Positions 1 through 5,791 are shown, counted from the first letter of the stretch. The stretch: DNA of 7,416 bases from Cellvibrionaceae bacterium (GCA_027012915.1 JALUYN010000588.1:1-7416), one strand, 5' to 3'. Made by a program: numbers and translations. The notes: a model not told the origin generated them from the letters alone.

Positions 1-1
1 C

Positions 2-613
2 AATACCCGCAGTAAGCGCTTTATGTTGACCGCTTCCAACAAAGAGTTCGACAAGAGCGAGTTGAACGATTGCAATATTGAGACAGTGATGCACAAGCCT
101 GTGTCGCCGAAGAAGATTAAGCGTGAATTGGCTATCATGCTGGGGGCCATTAAAGCCGATCGCCAAGATGACGACATTCAGCGCAAAGAGTCTCATACCG
201 ATTTCAGCAATCTCAATGTGTTGGTGGCGGAGGATAACTCCGTGAACCGAATGGTTATTAAGGGCTTGCTGGGTAAGCTGAATATCTCTCCGATTCTCGC
301 CGAGGATGGCCAACAGGCGCTCAATGCCGTGACCTCCGCAGACCGGTCTTTCGATCTGATTTTAATGGATTGTGAAATGCCGGAGATGGATGGCTTCGAA
401 GCGACCCGCTGTATTCGCCGTCACGAGCGGGTGCACGATCTCACCGCGACGCCGATAGTAGCTTTGACGGCCCACGCTATGGAAGAGCATCGCGAGGCGG
501 TGTTTGCCTGTGGGATGAATCACTTCCTGTGCAAACCGATTACGCTCAATGAGTTGCGTGAGGCGTTTGATAAGTTGGGGTTGTATAAGTCGGCTGAGAG
601 GGCGATGTTGTGA
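2..613 (+). CDS. Hybrid sensor histidine kinase, C-terminal fragment with receiver domains (5' end outside window)
   Basis: The reading frame is open from the left edge, so the protein is cut by the window. The first visible residues are the end of a receiver (REC) domain: the motif HKPVSP (lysine codon at 95-97) is the conserved Lys-Pro region of such domains. A linker follows, then a complete second REC domain from LNVLVAEDN to the C terminus. In it one sees the acidic pair E-D, the phospho-acceptor aspartate in LILMDCEMPEMDG (codon at 368-370), the switch Thr in VALTAHA and the lysine in CKPIT. Two receivers in tandem with no DNA-binding output domain fit a hybrid histidine kinase whose sensor, dimerisation and ATPase domains lie upstream. 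No HPt domain follows the last receiver, so phosphotransfer probably needs a separate HPt protein. A multi-receiver response regulator is the alternative. The input signal cannot be told from this fragment. Confidence 0.88.
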   Translation, partial: NTRSKRFMLTASNKEFDKSELNDCNIETVMHKPVSPKKIKRELAIMLGAIKADRQDDDIQRKESHTDFSNLNVLVAEDNSVNRMVIKGLLGKLNISPILAEDGQQALNAVTSADRSFDLILMDCEMPEMDGFEATRCIRRHERVHDLTATPIVALTAHAMEEHREAVFACGMNHFLCKPITLNELREAFDKLGLYKSAERAML

Positions 614-619
614 TTTTGG

Positions 620-658
620 GGTCGCCTGCGGCGGACCGGTTGGATTATTTCTTTTTTT
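620..658 (+). terminator. Possible rho-independent terminator of the hybrid kinase gene
   Basis: Seven bases after the stop codon, GGTCGCC (620-626) pairs across a TGC loop with GGC and GACC (630-632, 634-637), with one bulged G. The T-rich run (648-658) starts about ten bases after the stem, which is further than usual, so the call is tentative. Confidence 0.4.
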
Positions 659-680
659 GCTGAGTAATTTTGTTGAAATG

Positions 681-1023
681 TTTCGCCCTTGCTGGGCGAG
701 TTAAGGGTTGTGGGCGCCCTACCCCAGGGCACCCTCTCTTGCCTTCGGCAATTCACTTTGACAACCCTTAACAATCCCGAACCGCCCCCACTGCTTGGTC
801 GCTTCGCGACTTCCCTATGCGCTTCGCGATTCAAAGGGGCCTGCGGAACTCGGTCGCTACGCTTCCTCAAACAGTCCTCGGCCTTATCCTTCGAAACGCT
901 GCAGTGCTCGGCTGCGCAGAGGGGAACGAAGGAAGCCGAAGGCCGGCTCAACGGGGCGCGTTTTCTTTTGCTTCCGTTTTCTTTTCGCGCGAAAAGAAAA
1001 TGAAGTCGCCCAGCAGGGCGAAA
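681..1023. repeat. Non-coding hairpin-rich element with inverted ends, probable dispersed repeat
   Basis: This stretch fills most of the 468-base gap between the kinase and DUF2780 genes. Its ends are inverted copies: TTTCGCCCTTGCTGGGCGA at 681-699 and TCGCCCAGCAGGGCGAAA at 1006-1023 differ by one inserted T, and each end can also fold on itself (TCGCCC/GGGCGA). Inside are more stems: an 11-bp pair 701-711 / 761-771, GCCCT/AGGGC near 716-730, TTGCC-TTC-GGCAA at 739-751, GTCGC-TTC-GCGAC at 798-810, and a perfect 24-bp palindrome at 977-1000 whose half is TTTTCTTTTCGC. Open frames crossing it on both strands are low-complexity and lack good ribosome-binding sites, so I treat them as spurious. 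From memory, similar segments (a GGGCGA-type end, then an A/T-rich TTTTCTTTT palindrome, then a GC-rich body) recur in gammaproteobacterial genomes. That recall is not verified here. No transposase and no clear target duplication are seen. Confidence 0.7.
977..1000. repeat. Perfect 24-bp palindrome inside the repeat element
   Basis: The half TTTTCTTTTCGC (977-988) is followed directly by its exact reverse complement (989-1000). It lies five bases inside the right inverted end of the element. It could extrude as a cruciform or, if transcribed, form a 12-bp stem with almost no loop. Confidence 0.9.
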
Positions 1024-1081
1024 CCCTTACTAAAAATACCCTAATCAGTAAGGAGAGAAACTCCCGAAAGACAGGTCGCAA

Positions 1082-1678
1082 TTACAACAGTGACGCTACG
1101 CCTTTGGTAAACAGATCTACCGCTTGCTTGCCGCCGTTGGATTGCAGGAACTGATTGGTGACCTGAATGTACTGCGGGATCATGGTAGGACTTAAGCCCA
1201 GTTCTTTGAATTGGGCAGCGACGGTGGCGGCGCTGCTTACGGCATCGCCTGGCAGGCCGGCCATATTCATCAAGCCGCTGGTTAATCCCTTGGTTTCTTC
1301 ACTGGCAACCTGAGGGGCGGCGCTCAGCAGGCTATCCATTCCCGGTACGGCATTGCTCAGGGAGGAGAAATCAGAACCGCTCAGGGTACCCTGGGCCAGT
1401 TGAAATAATGAACCCATTCCGCCGGCTGCCTGGCTTTCCGTGACACCCAGGCTCTGAGTCAGGCTTGGCAGCAGTGCGACGGCGGTTTCGGTCAGAGATT
1501 CTGTGCCGGTGGCCTGCTGCACGACTTCTGCCTTCTCATCTGAAGATTTCATCACATCGCTGGCCACGGCTGTGGCTTTACTGGCGGTATCCAGCAAATC
1601 GGCGGCGGAGTCGAACCAGCCAGCCATGGTGTGGCCAGACAGGGTCAGTGCCGTTGCAAACAATATTTCTCTCTTCAT
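1082..1678 (-). CDS. DUF2780 (VcgC/VcgE-like) secreted protein of unknown function
   Basis: A 198-residue protein. I chose the ATG at 1678 because AGGA (1685-1688, minus strand) stands six bases before it. The ATG at 1684 would abut that site directly and adds only two residues. The N terminus is a signal peptide: a basic start (MKRE), a hydrophobic run ILFATALTL, and a likely cut after TMA (residues 17-19) before GWFD. The mature protein is rich in Ala, Ser, Gly and Leu and lacks cysteines. Residues 69-122 (LLPSLTQSLGVTESQAAGGMGSL..., GTLSGSDFSSL, AVPGM) and 160-185 (LGLSPTMIPQY, NQFLQSNGG) match the pattern I know for DUF2780, a proteobacterial family named after Vibrio VcgC/VcgE with no known activity. 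It is divergent from the SpoIIAA-like gene. The family call rests on motif recall; the secretion call rests on visible sequence. Confidence 0.82.
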   Translation of the reverse strand: MKREILFATALTLSGHTMAGWFDSAADLLDTASKATAVASDVMKSSDEKAEVVQQATGTESLTETAVALLPSLTQSLGVTESQAAGGMGSLFQLAQGTLSGSDFSSLSNAVPGMDSLLSAAPQVASEETKGLTSGLMNMAGLPGDAVSSAATVAAQFKELGLSPTMIPQYIQVTNQFLQSNGGKQAVDLFTKGVASLL

Positions 1679-1718
1679 GATCATTCCTGTTTAAAAATTT
1701 TAATCGAAAACGACAGGC

Positions 1719-1747
1719 ATATTAGAAGGGCTTATTGGCAAGCTCAA
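1719..1747 (-). promoter_or_regulatory. Candidate sigma-70 promoter for the DUF2780 gene
   Basis: Reading the minus strand, a -35-like TTGAGC (1742-1747) and a -10-like TAATAT (1719-1724) are separated by exactly 17 bases, each matching four of six consensus positions. The predicted start near 1712 gives a leader of about 33 bases carrying the AGGA site. Confidence 0.45.
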
Positions 1748-1857
1748 GGAATAAAAAGTTTTTCGTTACTGCTATTTTTTGCTCTCTGTTAGGCCGCGTA
1801 GATATTGGCTTATCACTGGAAAGGAAGAATAGCGCGTTACTTATTCTGCAAAATTAG

Positions 1858-1885
1858 AAGACAGTTCAGGTCTCTCATCTAAAAT
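1858..1885 (+). promoter_or_regulatory. Weak candidate promoter for the SpoIIAA-like gene
   Basis: A good -10 element TAAAAT (1880-1885, five of six consensus bases) lies 16 bases after AAGACA (1858-1863), a poor -35. It is the best sigma-70-like pair seen in the AT-rich divergent region 1679-1928, which otherwise holds only the DUF2780 promoter candidate. Confidence 0.3.
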
Positions 1886-1928
1886 CAAAGAGCGCTTCTG
1901 AATTCCACTTGGCAAATTGGAGAGGCTT

Positions 1929-2300
1929 ATGTTGGATTATGAATTAATTAAAGACGCGGGGATCATTCGAATTCATCCGGAGAGTCCACTATTGGCAAGG
2001 GATTTTGCTGAAATAAATCAAATGGTCAATCGTCACCTCAGTAATCATGGGACTCTGAAAGGTTTACTTATCAGTACTGATGATCGGCCCGGTTGGGAGG
2101 AGTTTTCAGATTGGGTATCCTACCTGCGTATTGATGCAGGCTCGGAAGAGCCGCTGCGTATCGCCACTGTGTCCGACGAGCCTTTGGCCAGCTTGCTTGC
2201 CCCAATTGCGGATCATTTCGCTACTGCCGAAGTTAAACAATTCAGCCAGGATGAGGCTCAACAGGCATTCTCCTGGGTCGATCACACTACCCTTCAGTAA
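1929..2300 (+). CDS. SpoIIAA-like (STAS-fold) small cytoplasmic protein
   Basis: A 123-residue soluble protein without signal peptide or membrane segment. The start is ATG 1929, preceded by GGAGAGG (1919-1925) at good spacing. A TTG at 1917 in the same frame would overlap that site and is less likely. The pattern fits the SpoIIAA-like family: an N-terminal strand pair (YELIKDAGIIRIHPESPL), a helix (DFAEINQMVNRHLSNHG, residues 25-41), a central strand (LKGLLISTDD, 43-52), then a helix with GWEEFSDWVSYL (55-66), the strand LRIATVSDEP (76-85) and a C-terminal VKQFSQDEAQQAFSWV (102-117), which is typical of the family's end. Such proteins have a STAS/anti-sigma-antagonist-like fold. Their partners are mostly unknown, and I see no sigma-factor or anti-sigma gene beside it. 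It appears to be a single-gene unit. Confidence 0.75.
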   Translation: MLDYELIKDAGIIRIHPESPLLARDFAEINQMVNRHLSNHGTLKGLLISTDDRPGWEEFSDWVSYLRIDAGSEEPLRIATVSDEPLASLLAPIADHFATAEVKQFSQDEAQQAFSWVDHTTLQ

Positions 2301-2323
2301 TCTCCGCACTGAGTAACCTAACG

Positions 2324-2345
2324 GCCTCAATTGCAGTGAGGCTTT
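2324..2345 (+). terminator. Possible terminator after the SpoIIAA-like gene
   Basis: GCCTCA (2324-2329) pairs with TGAGGC (2337-2342) across a seven-base loop, 24 bases after the stop codon. Only a short TTT follows and it is interrupted by G residues, so the call is weak. Confidence 0.35.
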
Positions 2346-2374
2346 GGGGTGGATTTAAGACTCTCTTCTACGTT

Positions 2375-2392
2375 TTGTGACTCAATTCACAA
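2375..2392. promoter_or_regulatory. CRP/Vfr-type operator, perfect TGTGA-N6-TCACA
   Basis: TTGTGA (2375-2380), spacer CTCAAT, then TCACAA (2387-2392) form a perfect two-fold palindrome with the CRP consensus half-sites and spacing, plus T/A-rich flanks as preferred by CRP. The only plausible target is the gene starting at 2521, 137 bases from the site centre, since no minus-strand gene starts to its left. I find no convincing sigma-70 hexamers at the usual -41.5 or -61.5 distance. The best pair, TTGCGA (2401-2406) and TAGAGT (2424-2429), would put the site near -52. The binding-site call is strong as a sequence match; the regulatory effect is inferred. Confidence 0.7.
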
Positions 2393-2411
2393 TTTGGTCA
2401 TTGCGATTTCC

Positions 2412-2440
2412 TGGCGTGACTCCTAGAGTGGGTCGTGCCA
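2412..2440 (+). other. Eleven-pair stem-loop in the leader region of the 112-residue gene
   Basis: TGGCGTGACTC (2412-2422) can pair with GGGTCGTGCCA (2430-2440) across a seven-base loop, using eight Watson-Crick and three G-U pairs. It stands 20 bases after the CRP-type site. No T-run follows, so it is not a terminator. It could be a leader RNA structure. However, the candidate -10 at 2424-2429 lies inside it, so one of the two assignments may be wrong. Confidence 0.4.
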
Positions 2441-2520
2441 CAGGGAATGCAGGGGAGCGTTGGGCAAGCGTCAAGCAGGGATCGCAGTCAGATAAATAAT
2501 ACCCTGAAGTTGAGATATCT

Positions 2521-2859
2521 ATGCTTAGTGTGACCGATTCCAATGCGCGGATTTTTGGTGGCCGCGAAATTTCCATCCCGCAGCATCAGCGCAACAGCTA
2601 CGCCAATATTTGCACCCTGCAAACCGACCTGGATTTGGTGCTGCTGGAAGTATTGGAGGATGCCGAACACCAACCCCGTAAACGCTATACCCTGACCACG
2701 GTGAGTTATCGTCTCAGTGATCAGGAACCGGTTACTCCTTTGCTGGAGTCTCTCGAGGAATTGGATTTACATATCGCCGCCAACATGAACGATATTATTC
2801 AGGAGTACCTGTTTGGTTTCGTAGAAGAGGATTTGGAGTTATCTCAGGTGTCTGCCTGA
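2521..2859 (+). CDS. Unrecognised acidic 112-residue protein
   Basis: I do not recognise a family. The frame starts at ATG 2521 with only a weak ribosome-binding site (TGAG at 2511-2514, six bases away). An in-frame stop at 2497-2499 rules out a much longer form. The protein is soluble and acidic, especially at its end (VEEDLELSQV), with one cysteine (31) and no signal peptide or membrane segment. Residues 33-50 (LQTDLDLVLLEVLEDAEH) and 74-107 are rich in Leu, Asp and Glu and look helical. A central KRYTLTTVSYRLSD (54-67) looks like a strand pair. Coding is supported by the even, unbroken frame and by the hairpin that closes it before the converging thioesterase gene. A strong CRP-type site lies upstream, so it may respond to carbon status. 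No function is proposed. Confidence 0.72.
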   Translation: MLSVTDSNARIFGGREISIPQHQRNSYANICTLQTDLDLVLLEVLEDAEHQPRKRYTLTTVSYRLSDQEPVTPLLESLEELDLHIAANMNDIIQEYLFGFVEEDLELSQVSA

Positions 2860-2873
2860 GAAGGCGACTATAT

Positions 2874-2898
2874 TGGCCGCCGCGGGATAGGGCGGCCA
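2874..2898. terminator. Hairpin between converging genes, possible bidirectional terminator
   Basis: TGGCCGCC (2874-2881) pairs perfectly with GGCGGCCA (2891-2898) over a nine-base loop. It sits in the 49-base gap between two converging stop codons, where a shared terminator is expected. Neither side has a proper T-run, so strength is uncertain. Confidence 0.45.
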
Positions 2899-2908
2899 GA
2901 CGCAGTAA

Positions 2909-3343
2909 TCAGGCCACCAGGATGGAGAAGTAGGTGGTCTTGGCAACAGCGACGACATTGCCGTCTTTGTCTTTCAACTCGGTTTCCCGCTCAATCTTCA
3001 TTTTGCCCTTTGCCTTGGTAGTATCGACAATGTTCTGCCATTCCTCATCGCTCATGGTAACGTCCACATAAACATCGCCCATGGCCGGAGCCAGATAGCG
3101 GATGCTCATCTCACCCACCACGGGAAACATGCTGGTGTCATCGCCGGTGCGATTCATATAGAGAAAGCCAAAGGGAAATTCTGCGAGAGTAAACAGGGCG
3201 CCTGCATAAGCTGCACCAACATGGTTGCCATTGCCTTCGAGGGGCATTCTGATGTGAACGCGTTCGGCGTTATCTTCGAGGTTCTCCAGGTTCATGTTAA
3301 CCAGCGTGGGAACCTTGTTCAGTTTTTCTTCAAAAGTAGCCAT
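2909..3343 (-). CDS. Hotdog-fold thioesterase, YiiD C-terminal-like
   Basis: A 144-residue cytoplasmic protein with the features of single-domain hotdog acyl-CoA thioesterases, closest in my reading to the YiiD_C/PaaI-like group. The N-terminal region leads to N40-H41 and HVGAAYAGALFTLAEFPFG (41-59), the central 'sausage' helix that carries the usual active-site residues; E55 is a candidate catalytic acid. Next comes VVGEMSIRYLAPAMGDVYVDVTMSDEEW (75-102), the paired strands, and the closing KMKIERETELKDKDGNVVAVAKTTYFSIL (114-142). The expected reaction is hydrolysis of an acyl-CoA-type thioester, substrate unknown. The start at ATG 3343 gives the normal length; upstream is a purine-rich AGAGAGAAG but no perfect ribosome-binding site. 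It is separated from the DUF2750 gene by 196 bases, so it probably has its own promoter. Confidence 0.78.
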   Translation of the reverse strand: MATFEEKLNKVPTLVNMNLENLEDNAERVHIRMPLEGNGNHVGAAYAGALFTLAEFPFGFLYMNRTGDDTSMFPVVGEMSIRYLAPAMGDVYVDVTMSDEEWQNIVDTTKAKGKMKIERETELKDKDGNVVAVAKTTYFSILVA

Positions 3344-3489
3344 GGCATCTTCTCTCTGTGGGCTGTCTATAATCGGAGCGTCTACCGCAATGATTAAGTG
3401 CGAAAGCGCTCATCTGTGATAATGCGCCACAGCATACTGTTGAATTTTCGCCGACTCCTTATCCAAAGCCCTCAAAACACCTATCATTT

Positions 3490-3540
3490 TATGTTCGAGT
3501 GCGAGTTATGTTCGAGAGCCAGTTATGTTTGAGTCAGAGC
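3490..3540. repeat. Three tandem copies of a 17-bp unit
   Basis: Units at 3490-3506, 3507-3523 and 3524-3540 each begin TATGTTCGAG or TATGTTTGAG and end in GAGT, CAGT or GAGC. Copies one and two differ at three positions; the third is more diverged. The last base of unit three is the first base of the DUF2750 gene's stop triplet, so the array sits just past that gene's 3' end. The unit length is not a multiple of three. Confidence 0.8.
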
Positions 3541-3923
3541 TACTTGAGCTCGCCTTCAATTTCCGAGAGCAGGTCCAGTGGTTCCATCTCCATGCCTTCC
3601 ATGTCTTCGTCCCAGTTGATGCCTACCAGGAATACGTCTTCATGCATGCCTGGCAGCCACTCATCGAGAAATTCTTCGAGGGACACAGCGATCGGTTTGT
3701 AGACGGACCATTCGTCAACGCAGTGAGCTTGCGCAAATTCCGGTTGCGACCAGAAGGGCATGACGTCGGTATCTTTGTGCTTTTCCGAGGGGCACAGCGC
3801 CCATCCGTCCGGGCCTTCCAGGCCCCAGACGCAGCCGGTGGCTATGGCTTCGACAACAAAGCGGTCGAAGTTCTCTTCTTCGTTATTGGAAAGAGGCTCT
3901 GAAGAAACGGCGGGCTTGTTCAT
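3540..3923 (-). CDS. DUF2750 family protein
   Basis: A 127-residue, strongly acidic, soluble protein. Its core matches the DUF2750 pattern I know: VWGLEGPDGWALC (residues 32-44), then MPFWSQPEFAQAHC (55-68), EWSVYKPIAVSLEEFLDEWLPGMHEDVFLVGINWD (71-105). The WGL...GWA, P-W and WLPGL-like segments are the family hallmarks. No catalytic motif is visible, and the family has no established role. The N-terminal 15 residues (MNKPAVSSEPLSNNE) are a variable extension. The start is ATG 3923, with a modest CAGGT eight bases or so upstream. It lies 60 bases downstream of the YcbL-like gene on the same strand, close enough for co-transcription, though the gap leaves room for a separate promoter. I see no terminator hairpin after its stop, only the 17-bp tandem repeat. 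Confidence 0.8.
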   Translation of the reverse strand: MNKPAVSSEPLSNNEEENFDRFVVEAIATGCVWGLEGPDGWALCPSEKHKDTDVMPFWSQPEFAQAHCVDEWSVYKPIAVSLEEFLDEWLPGMHEDVFLVGINWDEDMEGMEMEPLDLLSEIEGELK

Positions 3924-3983
3924 TGCTGTTACCTGTATTGGAATAGCTGCCTGTATTAGATCGCTAACTGAATTGAATTTGCG

Positions 3984-4631
3984 TTAACCGTAGTTATTGT
4001 CGGCAACGAAGGGATTGGTTTGGCGCTCCTGACCAAAAGTGGACATGGGGCCGTGCCCGGGAATAAAACTAACATCGTCACCCAGTGGCCACAGGCGAGT
4101 GCGAATGGCATTGATCAGAGTAGCGTGATCTCCCTTCGGGAAATCAGTGCGGCCAATGGAACCTTGGAACAATACATCACCAACCAGGGCCAGTTTGCTG
4201 GCGCGGTGAAACAATACTACATGTCCTGGAGTGTGCCCCGGGCAGTGCAGTACTTCCAGAGTTTCGTTGCCCACGGTAATAGTGTCGTCCTGATGTAACC
4301 AACGGGTGGGTGTAAAGGGCTGGGGTTGAACAGACAGGCCCATCATTTGAGCCTGCTGTGGCAGCATATCGATCCAGAATTGATCTTCTTCGTGAGGCCC
4401 CTCAATGGGAACGCCGTATTTCTCCGCCAGCTCGGCGACGCCGCCCGCGTGATCCAGATGGGCGTGAGTTACCAGGATCTTTTCCAGCTCAACACCGTTT
4501 TGGGCAATGGCCTGCTCAATGCGGTCCAGGTCTCCACCCGGGTCTACAACGGCGGCTTTATTTGAAGTTTCACACCACAGCAGGGTGCAGTTTTGCATAT
4601 AGGCGGTTACGGGAATCACCTGGAATTTCAT
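3984..4631 (-). CDS. YcbL-like metallo-beta-lactamase-fold hydrolase (glyoxalase II type)
   Basis: A 215-residue cytoplasmic enzyme, the same length as enterobacterial YcbL as I recall it. The start is ATG 4631 with GGAG five bases upstream; a longer in-frame start at 4712 adds 27 residues unlike the family. All metal ligands are present: THAHLDH at 55-61, H133 in CPGHTPGH, D152 in LVGDVLF and H193 in PGHGP. GSIGRTDFP (157-165) is typical of the YcbL/glyoxalase II-like branch. The family hydrolyses thioesters such as S-D-lactoylglutathione, the second step of methylglyoxal detoxification, with two bound metals. YcbL is shorter than canonical GloB because it lacks much of the C-terminal substrate-binding domain, so the physiological substrate is less certain. 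It may be the first gene of a unit with the DUF2750 gene, and it is divergent from the dehydrogenase gene. Confidence 0.88.
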   Translation of the reverse strand: MKFQVIPVTAYMQNCTLLWCETSNKAAVVDPGGDLDRIEQAIAQNGVELEKILVTHAHLDHAGGVAELAEKYGVPIEGPHEEDQFWIDMLPQQAQMMGLSVQPQPFTPTRWLHQDDTITVGNETLEVLHCPGHTPGHVVLFHRASKLALVGDVLFQGSIGRTDFPKGDHATLINAIRTRLWPLGDDVSFIPGHGPMSTFGQERQTNPFVADNNYG

Positions 4632-4707
4632 AATAGCTCCACGGGTTGTGCTGCCTTCATTCTGTTGCGGCAGTCGATACGCTCTAATCGGCGACAGTTC
4701 GCGGCGC

Positions 4708-4716
4708 AGCATACCA
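4708..4716 (-). promoter_or_regulatory. Weak candidate extended -10 promoter for the YcbL-like gene
   Basis: On the minus strand TATGCT (4708-4713) is preceded by TGG, the extended -10 arrangement TGnTATnnT. No good -35 is seen. It would give a leader of about 70 bases. This is one reading of the 250-base divergent region 4632-4881. Confidence 0.25.
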
Positions 4717-4836
4717 TAACGCTCTCAGATTCGTATGTTGAACGGCGTCGTCATTTCCTCCATATAGGGTCGATAGAGGTGCGATATAGACAAGCAGGAT
4801 GTTCCTTTTCGGTATTATGTCTGAGCCCCCAGAGCC

Positions 4837-4842
4837 TACAAT
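4837..4842 (+). promoter_or_regulatory. Candidate -10 element for the dehydrogenase gene
   Basis: TACAAT matches five of six -10 positions and lies 40 bases before the chosen start. No -35 of quality is found 16-18 bases upstream, so an activator or a different promoter may be used. Confidence 0.3.
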
Positions 4843-4881
4843 AAGTCCATCGTAAAAATGGTCCTGTTTGAGGAGAGAATG

Positions 4882-5658
4882 ATGGACATTCAAGGAAAAT
4901 CCGCAATTATCACCGGTGGTGCTTCAGGTTTGGGGCAGGCAGCGGCACGATCTCTGGTAGCGAAAGGTGCAAAGGTCACCCTGTTTGATCTGAATGAAGA
5001 AGCCTGTATCGCCACCGTTAACGAGCTGGGTAGCGACAATGCGAGCTACGCGATTGTCGATGTCACCGACGAAGAGTCCGTTACCAAAGGCATCAGCAAA
5101 GCCAAAGCAGCCTACGGCGAGCTGCATATTGTCGTTAACTGTGCCGGTATTGGCCCTCCGTCCAAAGTCATTGATCGCGAAGGCAATCCGCTGCCTCTGG
5201 AGAAGTTCAAACAGATCGTTAACATCAACCTGTTCGGAACGTTCAATGTGCTGCGTCTGGCTGCTGCAGAAATGGCGAAGAACGAGCCTTTGAACAGCGA
5301 CAATGGTCGCGGTGTTATTATTAATGTGGCATCCGTTGCTGCGTTTGACGGTCAGATAGGCCAGCCTGCTTACGCAGCCTCCAAAGCCGGTGTTCACGGC
5401 ATGACTCTGCCCGTCGCTCGCGAGTTGGCACGCTATGGTATTCGCGTGAACACCATCGCTCCTGGCTTGTTTATGACGCCTTTGGCCAATTCCCTGCCTG
5501 ATGAGGCTGTCAAAGCTCTGGGTGCTGCGGTTGAGTTCCCCAAACGTTTGGGCGATCCGTCCGAGTTTGCCCATTTGGTGGTATGCATGGCGGAGAACGA
5601 CTACTTCAATGGTGAAACCGTGCGTCTTGACGGCTCTATCCGCATGGCTGCTAAGTAA
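4882..5658 (+). CDS. Short-chain dehydrogenase, 3-hydroxyacyl-CoA dehydrogenase type II (HSD10-like)
   Basis: A 258-residue classical SDR. ATG 4882 is chosen because AGGAG (4871-4875) is six bases upstream; the adjacent ATG 4879 is also possible, while ATG 4858 lies before the site. TGGASGLG (11-18) is the dinucleotide-binding loop, and D36 in LFDLN at the end of the second strand favours NAD over NADP. NCAG (86-89) and the catalytic set S151, Y164 and K168 (YAASK) follow, then PGLFMTP (194-200) and the C-terminal GETVRLDGSIRMA. The segments RGVIINVASVAAFDGQIGQPAY and FPKRLGDPSEFAHLV closely resemble mitochondrial HSD10, so the likely reaction is NAD-dependent oxidation of 3-hydroxyacyl-CoA, for example 2-methyl-3-hydroxybutyryl-CoA in isoleucine degradation or short-chain fatty acid beta-oxidation. 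No other beta-oxidation gene is adjacent, so the substrate is inferred from similarity only. Confidence 0.88.
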   Translation: MDIQGKSAIITGGASGLGQAAARSLVAKGAKVTLFDLNEEACIATVNELGSDNASYAIVDVTDEESVTKGISKAKAAYGELHIVVNCAGIGPPSKVIDREGNPLPLEKFKQIVNINLFGTFNVLRLAAAEMAKNEPLNSDNGRGVIINVASVAAFDGQIGQPAYAASKAGVHGMTLPVARELARYGIRVNTIAPGLFMTPLANSLPDEAVKALGAAVEFPKRLGDPSEFAHLVVCMAENDYFNGETVRLDGSIRMAAK

Positions 5659-5677
5659 CACCCCTCGTTCTACCGTT

Positions 5678-5714
5678 GGGGCAGAATAGCAAAGCTACTC
5701 TGCCCCTTCCTCTT
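5678..5714 (+). terminator. Rho-independent terminator of the dehydrogenase gene
   Basis: GGGGCAGA (5678-5685) and TAGC (5687-5690) pair with GCTA (5694-5697) and TCTGCCCC (5699-5706), with one internal A-C mismatch and an AAA loop. A pyrimidine tract TTCCTCTT follows. The hairpin starts 20 bases after the stop codon. Confidence 0.8.
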
Positions 5715-5791
5715 GTGTTCCATCGCCTTCTAACCCGTTGAGGTTAGGCACTTTCCGGTCTCGCCTACCCAATATGTCATAAATTTACTAT

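Noticed and set aside
681..1023. Interpretation of the element as a complete insertion sequence
   Set aside because: It is only 343 bases long, encodes no transposase-like protein, and no flanking target duplication is visible.
1025..1053. Inverted repeat CCTTACT / AGTAAGG downstream of the DUF2780 gene as its terminator
   Set aside because: Seven pairs around a 15-base loop, AT-rich, with no T-run on the minus strand; too weak to call.
520..1154. Several open frames of 65-143 codons on both strands across 520-1154
   Set aside because: They overlap the hairpin-rich element, have skewed Arg/Ser/Pro composition, lack convincing ribosome-binding sites and resemble no protein family I know.
3415..3431. 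Second CRP-like dyad TGTGA...CCACA upstream of the thioesterase gene
   Set aside because: The spacer is seven bases instead of six and one half-site is imperfect, so CRP binding is unlikely.
3525..3902. 125-codon plus-strand open frame opposite the DUF2750 gene
   Set aside because: The minus-strand frame carries the recognisable DUF2750 motifs; the plus-strand product looks like no known protein.
3932..3957. Direct repeat CCTGTATT (3932-3939 and 3950-3957) in front of the DUF2750 gene
   Set aside because: Eight bases repeated once in a short AT-rich leader is not strong evidence of function; one copy merely includes the ribosome-binding site.
4924..5661. 245-codon minus-strand open frame opposite the dehydrogenase
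   Set aside because: It mirrors the well-supported SDR gene, with no motif, promoter or ribosome-binding site of its own.
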